The position numbers and the translations under genes were made by a program. Shown here piece by piece: positions 12,201 to 23,500 of a DNA stretch of 64,000 nucleotides. The DNA lies in the NCBI GenBank assembly GCA_902729315.2, contig LR746271.1:4422001-4486000 (forward strand), written 5' to 3'. The stretch's first letter is position 1. Every line of letters starts with the position of its first letter. Under the pieces are notes generated by a model. The model did no database searches. It was not told where the DNA came from and saw nothing but the letters and a program-made list of their open reading frames with translations. This DNA is from Spirodela intermedia (lineage: Eukaryota > Streptophyta > Magnoliopsida > Alismatales > Araceae).

Positions 12201-13013
12201 GTTCCTTTTTCCCTTCCACAAGGTCTGTCATTCTTCAAAAATGTTCTTAGGTCTGCCAAGCTTGGGTTGGGCGGTCAGTTATGCACAAATATCTTCTTCA
12301 CCATCCGTGATCTATAACCATGCCTTGGATGCTGACTCATGGACCACGTTGATGACATTGCACTAGGTTTATTTAGTCACAACATTGCTTGTATGTCTTA
12401 GGAAGAATCCACGATTTCTCAGCAGCAATTACATCACAAAAACATGGGTAGGCGTTTCCAAGGGGAGGATGCTTATTTTGCATGATCTTATATTACTTTG
12501 CAAAATTGGTTTCCTAAATCAAGATTCATACCCTGTCCTGGGTCATTTCGTTTTTAATTCGCTTCCAAGACATTTGAGAGCACGAAGCTTAATCAATCTC
12601 TCAACTCTCTTAATCTTGCTTCTATTTTTTCTCTTCTCCTCAGGTGATGTTTGTCTGAGCTTGCTGAATTAACATATCTGTACAACATTGTTGTTTGATT
12701 GTTTGGGAACTAGAAATGTTCACAATCAGAGCTACTCATGACAACTAGAAGAAATTTTGTTTCAAGAGTTTATTGCTCACTCCGTCGAAATGTAGCTGAA
12801 TGTTTGCTGATATATGTGATTTTACTCCCGCTAATCAATACTTTATAGTTGCAACTTGAAAATGACTTATGATTGAGGAGTTTAAATGGTTCCACAGGTT
12901 TATGTATCTTACTGACTAGATCTGACTTGAAGCAAATTTCCAGATGCCTAAATTATGATGTCCAAGTTGAATTCTAAGGTTACTCACTCTCAAAAACTTT
13001 TGCTGTCGTATAG
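12201..13013 (+). other. PreP intron remainder after the Copia 3' LTR
   Basis: No PreP exon or Copia domain is recognisable here. A modest open frame at 12160-12672, interrupted once, has no recognised family. The stretch ends at the acceptor before exon 13014. Confidence 0.4.
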
Positions 13014-14831
13014 GACATCCATCATAAATATTACCACCCAAGCAATGCAAAGATATGGTTCTATGGAGATGATGATCCGAATGAACGTTTGCACATTTTG
13101 AGTGGTATGTCCTATTAGTTTGTTGATTCATATAATCGAATGCTTTCCTTTCATTCATACAATCCCTCATATTCTAGATTGTCTTTATACGAACTGGAAG
13201 AATTGATCTTGGCTTTGTTTAACGTCAGTTCTTTGAGATGGTTAACACACAAATTCATAAACATATAGAATCACTTTTTATTGATGGCACTCTGCGTACC
13301 ACTCCACTGAATTTGATAAAATCGAAGAGAGATTTTATTGAGTCCTGTAGGAACATCCTTAAATCTAGAAGATGAAAGTTATGCTAGTGGGCACAAAATT
13401 AGTTATATGGTGAGTGCAATTTTTTTCTGTAAATGGAACATGTTTTGATAACGAGAAAAATATTGAGTTATAGGTATCAATTCATTTATTTTCATATTCT
13501 AAAATGAAAAGCGGATCAAGAGGCCATGAAGTGTCCTAAAAAACTAGGATTAACTTGTTGGTGTGTTCCCCATGTACTATCATCCTGATGTTTTGTGTCT
13601 GCAATATTCTTATATTGCTCGGGAATATTCTAATGCTTAGATGTGCGTTTGTTGGATGATAATAAATCAATTTAATCCATGCTAGAATTGTGGCAATAGA
13701 ATACTTACTAGCATTTATTGACTGATGTACAGATTTTTGGCAGCTAATGACGGCCTTGATATTTTTTCTATCTTGATCAGTATGATAAGAGCCCTATTTC
13801 TAATGAGTCGAGAATTGAACCTCAAAAGCTCTTTTCAACGCCAGTAAGGGTAATAGTGAAATATCTTGCTGGTGACGGTGATGATAATAAAAAAAAAACA
13901 CATGGTCTGCCTGAGCTGGGTGCTATCTGCTGAGACATTAGATTTGGAAACTGAATCACACTCTGCTTTCTGGATCACCTTTTATTGGGAACACCAGCTT
14001 CTCCACTTAGAAGGATCTTACTTGAAAGTAGACTGGGAGATGCAATTGTTGGCAATGGAGTGGAAGATGAATTACTTCAACCTCAGTTCAACACTAAGTT
14101 GAAAGGTGTATCTGAGGATGACGTTAAAAAGTAGAGGAACTAATCATAAGCACACTAAAAAATTTAGTAGCAGAAGGATTTGATTCTGAAGCTATAGAAG
14201 CCTCTATGAACACTATTGAGTTTTCTCTCAGGGAAAATAATACAGGGTCATTCCCCCGAGGCCTATCTTTGATGCTTCATTCCATTGTAAGAAATTCTCT
14301 TCAGGCATGACGTGCAATATAAATTGTATTCTTCTGCTTCAAATTTTATCTTGTTATTTTTTTTTGTTGGCAAATTGGATGTATGACAAGGATCCTTTTG
14401 AACCTTTAAAATATGAGAAGCCCTTATAGTCTTTGAAAGCCCGGATAGATGCAGAAGGTTCTAAGGCTGTCTTTTGTCCATTAATAGAGAAATTGATCCT
14501 AAATAATGCTCATTGTGTTATAGTTGAAATGCAGGTATATAGACTCATGAAGAATTTAAGAATAAACATCTCAGTTTGGTTTGTATGCTTCTTAGATGTT
14601 TTTCTTTCTCAGCCCGATCCTAATAAAGAATCTCAAGATAAGGCAGTTGAAAGACAAATCCTTGAAAAGGTGAAATCAAGTATGACACAAGAGGATCTTG
14701 TGGAGCTTGTATGTGGTACTCGGGAGCTATGTTTGAGGCAGGAAACACCAGACCCACTAGAGGCTTTGAAATGTATTCCCAGTCTTTCTCTTGATGATAT
14801 CCCTAGGAAACCTATACAAATTCTGACTGAG
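13014..14831 (+). pseudogene. PreP middle exons with frameshifts and a stop
   Basis: Exon 13014-13104 reads YYHPSNAKIWFYGDDDPNER. Exon 13769-14287 runs from YLDQYDKSPISNESRIEPQK through GTPASPLRRILLESRLGDA to SMNTIEFSLRENNTGSFPRG. It shifts frame near an A-run at 13890-13899, again near 13950, and near 14130. Exon 14371-14534 has an extra T, a TAG at 14427, then ARIDAEGSKAVFCPLIEKLI. Exon 14613-14831 reads on to QETPDPLEALKCIPSLSLDD and has intact splice sites. The intron between the last two happens to stay open, producing one continuous frame from 14433 to 14840. Confidence 0.88.
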
Positions 14832-15060
14832 GTAAAATAAAGTTGCTGGTTCCAACCTTAGTGCTTGAAGATATGATTGTAAATAAACGTTTGTCCATCT
14901 CTTCCTGAGAAAATAGGAGATGATAATGCAGAACTTATTGTCACGGTTTTGGAGTTGATGTTATAAGTACTTCTAGTTCCTTTCTCATGTTTATGCATTC
15001 CTGTTACCAAGTTTGGTGACTAGGGTTATTAACATGCTGTCACATTTTTGGTGACTCTAG

Positions 15061-15538
15061 ATTGCAAAAGTCAATGGAGTGAAAGTTTTGCAGCATGATC
15101 TTTTTACAAATGATGTTCTATACCTAGAGGTTGTATTTGATTTGTGCCATTTAAGGCAAGATCTTCTTCAACTGATACCATTATTTTGGTGAGAAATGTT
15201 TCAGTTAATGCTACTATTTTCCTAGAAGAGTTAAATTCCTAGTGTTTTCCATTTGCATTGTACTCTCAAAATATCATTCTATTAATTTTGATCTTGTACT
15301 CAAAATATCATTGTACTTAATGCTTGATGATTAATGGTGTTTTCTAGTCAATCTTTGCTTGAAATGAGAACAAGAGATCTTGACTTCGTTCGGCTGAATC
15401 AGCTTGTTGGAAGAAAGACTGGGGGCATATCAATTTACCCTTTCACACCATCTGTGAGAGAGAAAGCAGATCCATGCTTTCATGTCATTGTCCATGGTAA
15501 AGCAATCGGGGAATGGGTGGAGGATCTATTTAGCCTGG
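15061..15538 (+). pseudogene. PreP exons of the C-terminal half
   Basis: Exon 15061-15188 reads AKVNGVKVLQHDLFTNDVLY and ends LQLIPLF, with donor GTGAG. Exon 15348-15538 begins QSLLEMRTRDLDFVRLNQLV and goes through GRKTGGISIYPFTPSVREKA to WVEDLFSL. Beyond this point the expected continuation is not found. Confidence 0.88.
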
Positions 15539-16882
15539 CATTAGTTACGATTATTAATATTGTTCTCTGTTATTGTCAGGTTTTTTTTTACTTTATAAAG
15601 TACAGGAATGAATTTCATATCTCTAGTGTGTAATGACTGTCTCAATGATCTTTGTCACAGTTGTTTATCTTGTAAACACCAAGATAGGTATAGGAACCTG
15701 GTGTCATAATATGAGGATAAACGAGTGGTAGTAAGGAAAGGATTAGTGGAAAACTACAGAAACCCAAAAAATCATTCTAAATGATCTTTTATGATCTAGA
15801 ATCATTTCTTTTATGGAATAAGTCGCTTGGACTTTTCCTAGTAAACTGATCAAATTTAATGTTGGTCATAGTGTTCTAGTCAAATGTTTGTTATTATCCT
15901 TTGGCTCTTTTTCAGAGTGGTCTCCAGGACCTATTACATTTAAGTTATTCCCTCTTCAAAAGCATAGATTAAATAAGGATGGCTTGGTATCTTTTATTCA
16001 GTGTTTTTAGATGATTCGAATCGTTGATCTGTTATAGATCTATGGAATATAGAATAATATATAGGATGCGATTACATATTATTGTTATATTTGTCTCTAG
16101 TTCATAGGCCTTTGAAAATCATTTGGCTTCTCTAGTATCAAGGGCGTGCAAGATTGCATAGAATAATGGAAACAATGTCAAAGATGGAGAAAATTTGGTT
16201 CAGGCATCTGGGTCATTGGAAATTTATTTCCTCAAGTAGTTCTGGCACTTATCAAACATGGGAAGAAAACTTTTTGTAAGGGTGGCTAGAGGAAAGACCA
16301 CAAGGGGGTGCTGATTGCAATTGGGGTGTAACGAGTATTAGTTATTTTAATGTTGGCAGACGAGGTCCAGATTGTCAAATTGTACTCATGCCAGGAAATA
16401 GGAGAATCACAAAAGCTAGGAAATGTCAATTTAACTGAATATTCGTCACCTAAATAAATGTCTTCTTTGAGTACTTACAGTAGGTTTATGTTTCCAGCTA
16501 GGTGCCTTGGTTTCAAAACCACACTTTAATCCTAGGAAGCATGGAAACTTTCTCCGAGAAAGGTGATCGTTTAAGATGTGTGAAGGTTGGACTAGAATAA
16601 GGGATTAGGAGGCAGGGCTAGATGGAACTTAGAGACAAGTATAAACCAGCGCTAAAAGATGTTTGATAGCAAATTAACTGAGCGGTTCCTTATGGAGAAA
16701 GAGCTGGGAATGAAATTTTCATTCAAAAGATTGTTTTTTTAATACCAAGTTCAGCCTCTGAATTATAGGAGTTACATGAGGCCTTTAAAGGGCTCTCTTA
16801 AATCTGTCCTCGAGATGCCAACTGTTCTCATAATTAATTGTCTGAAATTTTGGCCTTAAAAATAGTGAAAATGGTTAGGATC
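15539..16882. other. Non-coding stretch between PreP exons; part has an inverted copy at 33.95-34.2 kb
   Basis: No PreP exon is recognisable although about 180 residues should lie between here and 18505. Segments 16345-16440 and 16775-16882 match the reverse complement of 33955-34200, with the intervening 330 bases missing in the inverted copy. At the right edge the match runs to GGATC, where the solo LTR begins; the inverted copy continues with CACTCAGG. Confidence 0.6.
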
Positions 16883-16886
16883 TGAT

Positions 16887-16958
16887 AAGTCTTCATTATC
16901 ATGAGTTAATAATTAGTAAATAATATAGTTTTAGCCTTAACTCATGATAAATAGACTT
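16887..16958 (+). repeat. Conserved stem-loop at the 5' end of the LTR
   Basis: AAGTCTTCATTATCATGAG plus TTAA (16887-16909) pairs with TTAACTCATGATAA plus ATAGACTT (16937-16958) with one or two mismatches, around a loop of about 27 AT-rich bases. The same paired arms occur at the start of LTRs B, D, E, F, G and H, so pairing has outlasted heavy decay elsewhere. Confidence 0.75.
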
Positions 16959-17310
16959 ATATTTGTGTTAAAGAATGATTTTTGGTTTTCAATTGATTAA
17001 CGTGAATTTTTGGGTAATTATGTGATTTTATACGATTTTTACAGTCTTACTTTTGAGATAAATGAAGAACAAGAAATAAAAATAAAAATATTGCAAAAAT
17101 GAGGGGACCCGCCGGCCAGCCGTGCCCGCGAGCGGGTCGGAAGCACAGTCGGGGAGTAAGCCGCGAGCAAGGGCTCAAGCGGCTTGGCTTTGGGACCGAC
17201 AGGCACGCGTACGCCACTCCCCTTCCACGTCACCGGTGGCCAGCCGGCTGTGGCGCAAGGAGTGGTCGTACACGTGAGAGAAGGGACTTTACTCACAAAG
17301 CTAACATTAC

Positions 17311-17317
17311 TATATAT
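17311..17317 (+). promoter_or_regulatory. Putative LTR TATA box
   Basis: TATATAT in the context ACTATATATTCGCCC. The same string is retained in LTRs E and F (minus strand, GGGCGAATATATAG or ATAATA) and is recognisable in B, C, D, G and H. Position and conservation suggest the LTR core promoter; no transcript evidence is available. Confidence 0.5.
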
Positions 17318-17395
17318 TCGCCCGAAAACTCGGCGTACAACCAATGTGGGACTAAACCCACACCTTCCTCAGAAGAGGCGGGGTTGACCGGCACG

Positions 17396-17406
17396 GGTTC
17401 GAATCC
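17396..17406 (+). promoter_or_regulatory. Pol III B-box-like motif inside the LTR
   Basis: GGTTCGAATCC matches the tRNA B-box consensus exactly, followed by TCCC. LTR F has the same 11-mer on the minus strand near 51663-51673, LTR E differs at one base near 47073, and the AT-rich LTRs keep decayed versions such as GGTTTGAATCTT. No matching A-box or cloverleaf was found, so this is not called a tRNA gene. Confidence 0.45.
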
Positions 17407-18504
17407 TCCCAGAGTCAAAATTCATATATTTTTATCTGATTATTGCGACTTTCCTGCAGATCGCTGGTGAAGGATTAAGCAACGAGAATCGCTGGATCAT
17501 CGGCGAAAATCTCGTCAACGCGATTCGCGGAGCATTGCTACTAAAATTGCTGAACGATTCGCGATAAAAGGATCGCGAATCCATCGAGTAAATCATCTCC
17601 GATTGATCGACGAACAAGCTGTCGTCGGGAAGAGGACGATCCGCCAGGAGACCAGTCGCCACCCCCTGAGAGCGTACCAGATGCGATGAAGAGCCTCCTC
17701 TTGCTGCACGGACCTGAGGATGAAGCTCCCTAACACACGCCTCACCTCCATCCAGCTCCTCCCCGTTGGGTGACAGCCGCCGGAGAGCCACAAAGTCACC
17801 GTTAGGTGACAGCCGCCTGAGACAATTTGACGACCCACTTCATTGATCTCTAGACTTCGCGAGAAGATCTAGAGATTGCCCACGTCATCTTTGTCCAAGG
17901 AGAGCCTTCGAGGCTGTGGACACTACACAACGATCCTCCCGAATGCTCAGGATTCCGGTGCATTGCCAACACATCGCCGTCGCGATGCCAGAACTCTATT
18001 TTCCTGCTTTCAATTTAATTTACGCTTCATTTAGTGATACTTTGTTGATTTTAATTTACCAAACTATACTTCGTTCAGTTACAATTCTTTCGGCTTTTAC
18101 AAATCTTAATTTGATTAATTGAGTCGTCTGTAATCACTTACGTAAGAATCACCGGGCAGAACTCTATTTCCGCTTGATTCGCATTCGCCGGGTGCTGACG
18201 TCATCTCGACATCCGCACCCTTATTTCCTTTTTTTTCGTGAATTTTAAATATATTTCCTTTTTATGTCCTAGTATAAAATTCGTAAGAAAATCGTATTCA
18301 TTGAGAAAAATTCTGAATAATTACCAAATATTATATAACATCCCTGTGATCGACCTGAAAAATTATCGCTATTTTTGAAATTTTTATTGAATTATAATTG
18401 ATATATTTATTTAGAAATACTTCTAAATATCTGAAAATTCATATTTTCTAGTTTTATAATTTTTATATTTACGTGATTTAATATACAACGACTGAGTCAC
18501 GTTA

Positions 18505-19573
18505 GTCCTCACGTGATCCAAACTTGTTAAAGACAGTTGATGTGTACGATGCAATTGCAAATTTTCTCTATGAGCTAGAGCTGGATGACAATACTCTCAC
18601 CAAGGCAATCATTGGGGCCATTGGAGATGTGGATCCATATCAGCTACCTGACGCCAAGGGTTATAGCAGGTGATAGTTTCTTTTGCACACACTTGATGGA
18701 AGTCTTTAGTTATCACCTATCTGGCTTCAAAGTCTCAAGATTGTTTAAACAAGAGGGGAAAGCATCTCATAAGAGGCGAAACATAGAACCCTTTGCACTA
18801 CTGGTTATGAGTTATCGAGTAATAGGCTACATCATATGATTTAGATGGACAGAAAAGTATTGGATGATAATCGCCCAGAAACCGAGCTGCTTAAATCATG
18901 TGATAAATCACATGAATAGCCAATCCCATAACTGAAGTCGTCCTCCTATCTTGAGAAACACAGAACCCTTTGCCATTGCCAGTTATGAGTTCTCAAGTGA
19001 CATAGTAGGCTACATCATATGATTCAGATGGACGGAAAAGTAATGGATGATAATCGCCTAGAAATTGAGCTGCTTAAACCATGTGATAAATCATATGAGC
19101 AGCCCATCTAGGTGTGGTTGTGATCTTCGGTTTTGTAGGTTGAAAATCTCATATTTCTACACATGTGGACAGCAATTGTCATGGGAAGCAATGAGTATTA
19201 GTGCCATTATCTTCTCAAATCTTTCTATTGCATGCATCAAATGCATAGCTTGTTTAATGATGATTACATTATGCTTTGAGTTTTTAGTCTTATGAGGCAC
19301 TTGCTGGGCATCACAGAGGAGGAGAGGCAGATTAGGCATGAAGAAATCTTGTCAACTAGGTAAGTTAGGCTCCAGCTAGGGAATGGCATTGCCTTGGGAA
19401 TTGGGATCTCACTAGATGTCTCACCTTGCAGCATGAAGCACTTTAGGGAGTTTGCAGATGCCATTGAGGTAGTGAAAGATAAAGGAGTTGTGGTAGCTGT
19501 GGCACCTATTGATGATGTGGCCAAGGCAAATGAGGAGAAGGGCGGGTTCTTTGAAGTCAAGAAGGTTTTGTGA
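18505..19573 (+). pseudogene. Last three PreP exons, intact frames and splice sites
   Basis: Exon 18505-18669 reads RDPNLLKTVDVYDAIANFLY through LTKAIIGAIGDVDPYQLPDA to the AG|GT donor. Exon 19288-19358 reads LMRHLLGITEEERQIRHEEI. Exon 19432-19573 reads KHFREFADAIEVVKDKGVVV through to FFEVKKVL and a TGA at 19571-19573, the expected family terminus. Phases join correctly and no stop or frameshift is seen, unlike the upstream exons. It is still a pseudogene part because the gene 5' of it is broken. Confidence 0.9.
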
Positions 19574-19665
19574 CCACAAGCATGACTCATGTTATGTTTC
19601 TCTCACTTGTTCTCTCTTTAATAGTAAAACTATAGCAACTTATTTAACCTTAAACATTGGCCTAT

Positions 19666-21556
19666 TGATAAATCTTCATTATCATGAGTTAATAATTAAT
19701 TAATAATATTATTTGAGCCTTAAATCATAATAAATAGACTTATATTTGTGCTAAATTATGAAAAATGATTTTTAGTTAATTAATCTGAATTTTTGGTTAA
19801 TTATGTGATTTTATATAAATTTATATAAATTTTATAATCATTTTTTTGAGATAAATTAAGAAAAATAAAATAGAATAAAAAGGTAGAAAAATAAAGGAAC
19901 TTGCTGGCCAATTGGGCCCACAAGTAAGTTAGAAACATAGTAGAGAAGAGTCGTGAGTAAAGGCTCAAGTGGCTAAAGATAAACTAGTATAAGACACTTG
20001 TGTATCACTTTCCTTTTACATCATTAATGACTAATTGGGTGTGGGGTAAAGAGTGGTTGTACATGTGAAAATGAGACACATTGATTACTAAATCTCATAT
20101 TACTATATATTCATTTTAAAATTCAATATATAATTGATGTAGGACTAAGTTGGTAGTCACGACTTCTCTAAAAATTTTATGATTTTTAATACCTAAATTA
20201 CCTCTTATTTATTACAAGTATATACTTATATAATGTCACTTTATAAGAATATTTGCATACTTATTTTACTTTCTTATACAAGTGGGTGACCAACGAGGGT
20301 TTGAATCTTATTAGGGTCAAAACTCATATTTTTATCTAATTAAATCATAATTTTCTTACAAATTATTGGTAAAAGATTAAATTGTCAAAATTACTCAATC
20401 ATTAGTGAAAATCTTATTAATGAAATTTATAGAGTATTGTTACTAAAATTTTTGGACGATTTTAGATAAAAAGATCACAAATTCAATTAGTAAATTATCT
20501 ATGATTGATCAACAAACAAGCCGACATTGAGAAGAAGATGATTTGTTAGCGAATGAGTCGTCACCTCTTGAGAGCATACCAAATATTTAGAAGAGCCTCC
20601 TCTTGTTGTGTGGACTTCAAGATGAAGCTCCCTAAAACATGTTGCACCTTCATCCAACTCATCTTCATTGAATGATAGCTGCCAGAGAGCTATAAAATCA
20701 TCATTTTTTTGCTCCATTGGGTGACACCCATTAGAGATGATTCAATGACTCACTTCATTGATTTCTAGATTTTGTAAGAAGATTAAGAAATTATTCATGT
20801 TGTCCTTATCTAAGGAGAGCCTTTCAAACTATAAACATTGCACAACAATCCTTCTAAAGCTCAGGATTTCGATCCATTGTTGATGTATCACTATTATGAC
20901 ATTAGAACTCTATTTTATCATTTTTAACTAATTTAACTTTTATTATCATTTTTTGAACTTTGAAAGAAGATCTAGTGAATGCCTAGGTCATCTATGTCCA
21001 AGGAGAATTTTTTGGGGCAATAGACATTGGTTGATGATCCTCTTGAACATACAAAATTTCAGCAATTGTTATCGCGAGGTTGGAACTCAGTCTTCTCTAC
21101 TTTAAACTTAACTTTAACTTAATTTAGCAATATGTTTTATGATTTAAAGTTTTTAATATCTTCTTCATTCAATTATGATTCTTTTGGTTTTTCAAAAATC
21201 TTAATTTAACCTATTAAATCATTTGTAATCGCTTATGTAAGAATTAATGAGTGGAACCTTATTTTCACCCAAATCGTATTACACAAGGCACTAATGTCAT
21301 CTTGACATCTACACCCTTATTTCTCTTTTTAGTTAATTTTTAAATATATTTTGTAGTCATTATTTACTCTAAAAATCATAACTTACATCCCTGTGCTCAA
21401 CTTATAAATTTCTCACTATTTTTTAGAACCTTTTTTTGAATTATAATTTATTTATTTATTTATAAATATTTTCAAATTTTCAAAAATTAGTATTTTCTAG
21501 TTTTATAAATTTTAAATTTATGTGATTTATTATATAACAAAAGAAAAATCACATCA
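19666..21556 (+). repeat. LTR B (AT-rich subfamily)
   Basis: It runs from TGATAAATCTTCATTATC to AAAAATCACATCA; 1,891 bp. Compared with LTR A it has most CG dinucleotides replaced by TG or CA and carries an extra block of about 100-130 bp (about 20166-20283) between the CACA.CTTC landmark and the B-box-like site. It lacks the 1.1-kb insertion found in LTRs C and H. Confidence 0.8.
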
Positions 21557-22094
21557 AATTTTGATGATATTGTTTGGGATGTATTATATAATATTTGGTA
21601 TTTTTCTATTTTTCTCTTAGAGTATACCAAAAATATTTCACTCTTGTTTTTTTTTCTTGTAGAAAAATTAAAAAAAAGAAAAAAGAGAATGAAAGGTAGC
21701 AAGGCAAGGATTGAAGCAGACTAAAGGAGGGCAATAGTTATTAAAAACAGTTCTCGAATTTATTAATTTTTATATGTAATAGAAGATCCTTACACCCAAG
21801 GTTAAAAAATTCTTTCACTATTTCATCTAAAACTAAAATTTTGAAAGAAAAATTAATTTTGATGGAGCCTAAAGGAAGTTAGGTCAAATTGAGAACAACC
21901 TTATGGCCATGAAAAATCATTATATACGTAATTCATTTCAATGAACATCTAATATTAGACTCCCATTAGAACCCATAGTTAAATTCGAAATAAATTCAAA
22001 ATTTTTCTAAATGCTCTCTAATTTTCATAGATTACCTTAAAAGGAATTTCCTCAACATTTAAAAAAAATTCATATGGTTTGTGATTTAGTTAAT

Positions 22095-22790
22095 CTGTCT
22101 CAAGTTATCCGAGAAATTATTAAGATGAAATTATTTTCTCATACACTTAGAGACAAGGCTAGTTATTAGTTATTCGCATTAGATAGAGAATTAACTAATT
22201 AAAAAGATATAAAATAGGTCTTTCTTCAAAAATTTATCTCTTAAAAAAAACTCAAAATATGAGAAAACATATATGGAAAATTCAACATTATACCCAAGCA
22301 GTAACTCAAAATATTAAATTTGTTTATGATAGATTATTAAAATAACATAAAATATAGTTGCTTCTATATGTGAAGTAGTTTTTATAATTAAAATCCTTGG
22401 TGAGATTTATAGCCTGTACGAGAATTTAAGTGAAAATTCTAGAGATCAAGCCTCTTTTGAGTTATATAATATGGATAAGAAGAGAAGATTTATGAATTAC
22501 ATCATCAAGATTATTTTAATTTAAGAAATGATGTTATTTAGATTAATCAAAGTTTAGAAAAACTTGATTTCTTTATTGATAATATTAGAAAGCCTCCAAA
22601 CTCTCAATTTAATTCAAATAGTACTTGTCCTACATATGGTGAAAATGATCATTCTAAATTTCAATACTATAATTTAGATAAATTATTTCAGCTTATGTAA
22701 AAGTAAGTACAAGTAGCCCACATTCTAATAGAAATAGGGAGTTTTCTTCTAATTCTTATAATCCTAATTAAAAGAATAATTTTTCGTGAA
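22095..22790 (+). pseudogene. Gypsy gag remnant
   Basis: Short readable pieces in shifting frames include EIIKMKLFSHTLRDKA, which resembles the conserved KLFPF.L.DKAK block of Tat/Athila gag, and a CPTYGENDHS piece where the zinc-knuckle region is expected. Many stops. The identical 3' part is present in inverted form at 63.85-64.0 kb. Confidence 0.6.
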
Positions 22791-22824
22791 AAGACCCAAG
22801 TAATATTTAAAATTCAAAATTTGA

Positions 22825-23500
22825 GATTTGGATATCCTAGAGTGATTATTAGTGATGGAAGAACACAATTTACATAAATATTTAAGGAAACTATTGAAAA
22901 AGAATGAAGTACACCGTAGAATAGGCACTTCATATCATCCCCAAACAAATGGGCAAGTTGAAGTAGCAAATAGAAAGTTTAGAGAATTTTGAGAAAAATA
23001 GTTAGACCAGATAGGAAAACCTGGCCAATGAAATTACAACATATATTATGGGCTTATAGAACATGTTATAAAAATTCCATAGGTATGTCCCTATTTTGTC
23101 TCATTTTTGGAAAATCATGTCATCTTCTTGTAGAAATAAAACATAAAACATTATGGGCTATAACAAAATTATGTATGGATGAAAAATCAACTAGTGAACA
23201 TAGAATTTTTCAGCTACATAAATTAGAGGAGTTGAGGAATGAAGCTTATGAAAATCATAGAATAATATAAAGAAAAAACTAAAACCTTTCATGATAAATA
23301 CATTTGCAAAAAAAAATTGATGTTGGCCAAAAAGTGTGGTTATATAGTTCTAGGCTGAAATTATTCCCAAAAAAATTAAAATCAAAATAGATAGGACCTC
23401 ATGTGGTGGAAGAGACATATGATCATGGGGGTGTTAAAGATCCTAAAAGTGATCATAACTTTAAGGTAAATAGATAGTGGCTTAACCATTACATAGATTA
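22825..23500 (+). pseudogene. Gypsy integrase remnant (minus-RT derivative, plus strand)
   Basis: Pieces show VIISDGRTQF, then HPQTNGQVEVANR in shifted frames, then an open frame 22989-23270. That frame covers KTWPMKLQHILWAYRT, a GMSLFCLIFGKSCHLLVEIK block and LHKLEELRNEAYENHR. These are the integrase core end and C-terminal domain; the first catalytic Asp region is deleted with the reverse transcriptase. The expected Glu of the catalytic triad lies in the TNGQVE segment. Confidence 0.85.

Larger units (their letters stand above)
16883..18504 (+). mobile_element. Solo LTR A of a Ty3/Gypsy family (GC-rich subfamily)
   Basis: It starts TGATAAGTCTTCATTATC and ends GACTGAGTCACGTTA (CA mutated to TA); 1,622 bp. 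It aligns end to end, in landmark order, with seven other LTRs here. No internal region is attached on either side. The flanks GGATC and GTCCT do not match, so the usual target-site duplication is absent, consistent with a deletion at one border. The right border abuts PreP exon sequence directly. Confidence 0.85.
4566..19573 (+). pseudogene. Presequence protease (PreP, M16C zinc metalloprotease) pseudogene, split by transposons
   Basis: PreP degrades cleaved targeting peptides inside mitochondria and chloroplasts. Recognisable exons lie at about 4566-4746, 6642-6816, 6927-7060, 7201-7271, 7895-7978, 13014-13104, 13769-14287, 14371-14534, 14613-14831, 15061-15188, 15348-15538, 18505-18669, 19288-19358 and 19432-19573. 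The inverted zinc-binding motif is present as HILEH (about 6664-6678), and the second zinc-ligand segment as LNEMKG (about 7210-7227). Lesions: a mutated donor near 7060, a frameshift in a poly-A run near 13890, further shifts near 13950 and 14130, a one-base insertion near 14376 and an in-frame TAG at 14427-14429. About 180 residues between the exon ending near 15538 and the one at 18505 are absent. The transit-peptide exon was not found. A Copia element fills one intron and a solo LTR abuts exon 18505. Family assignment comes from recalled plant PreP sequences and is strong; 'pseudogene' follows from the lesions. Confidence 0.9.

Noticed and set aside
17390-17420. tRNA gene
   Set aside because: Only the B-box/T-loop 11-mer matches; no acceptor stem, A-box or anticodon arm can be folded around it.
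17099-17838. Open frames in LTR A and equivalents at 46634, 51220 and 60428
   Set aside because: The same peptide-like frame recurs in each LTR copy, but it lies across LTR promoter sequence and is not a known retroelement product; it reflects shared GC-rich LTR sequence.
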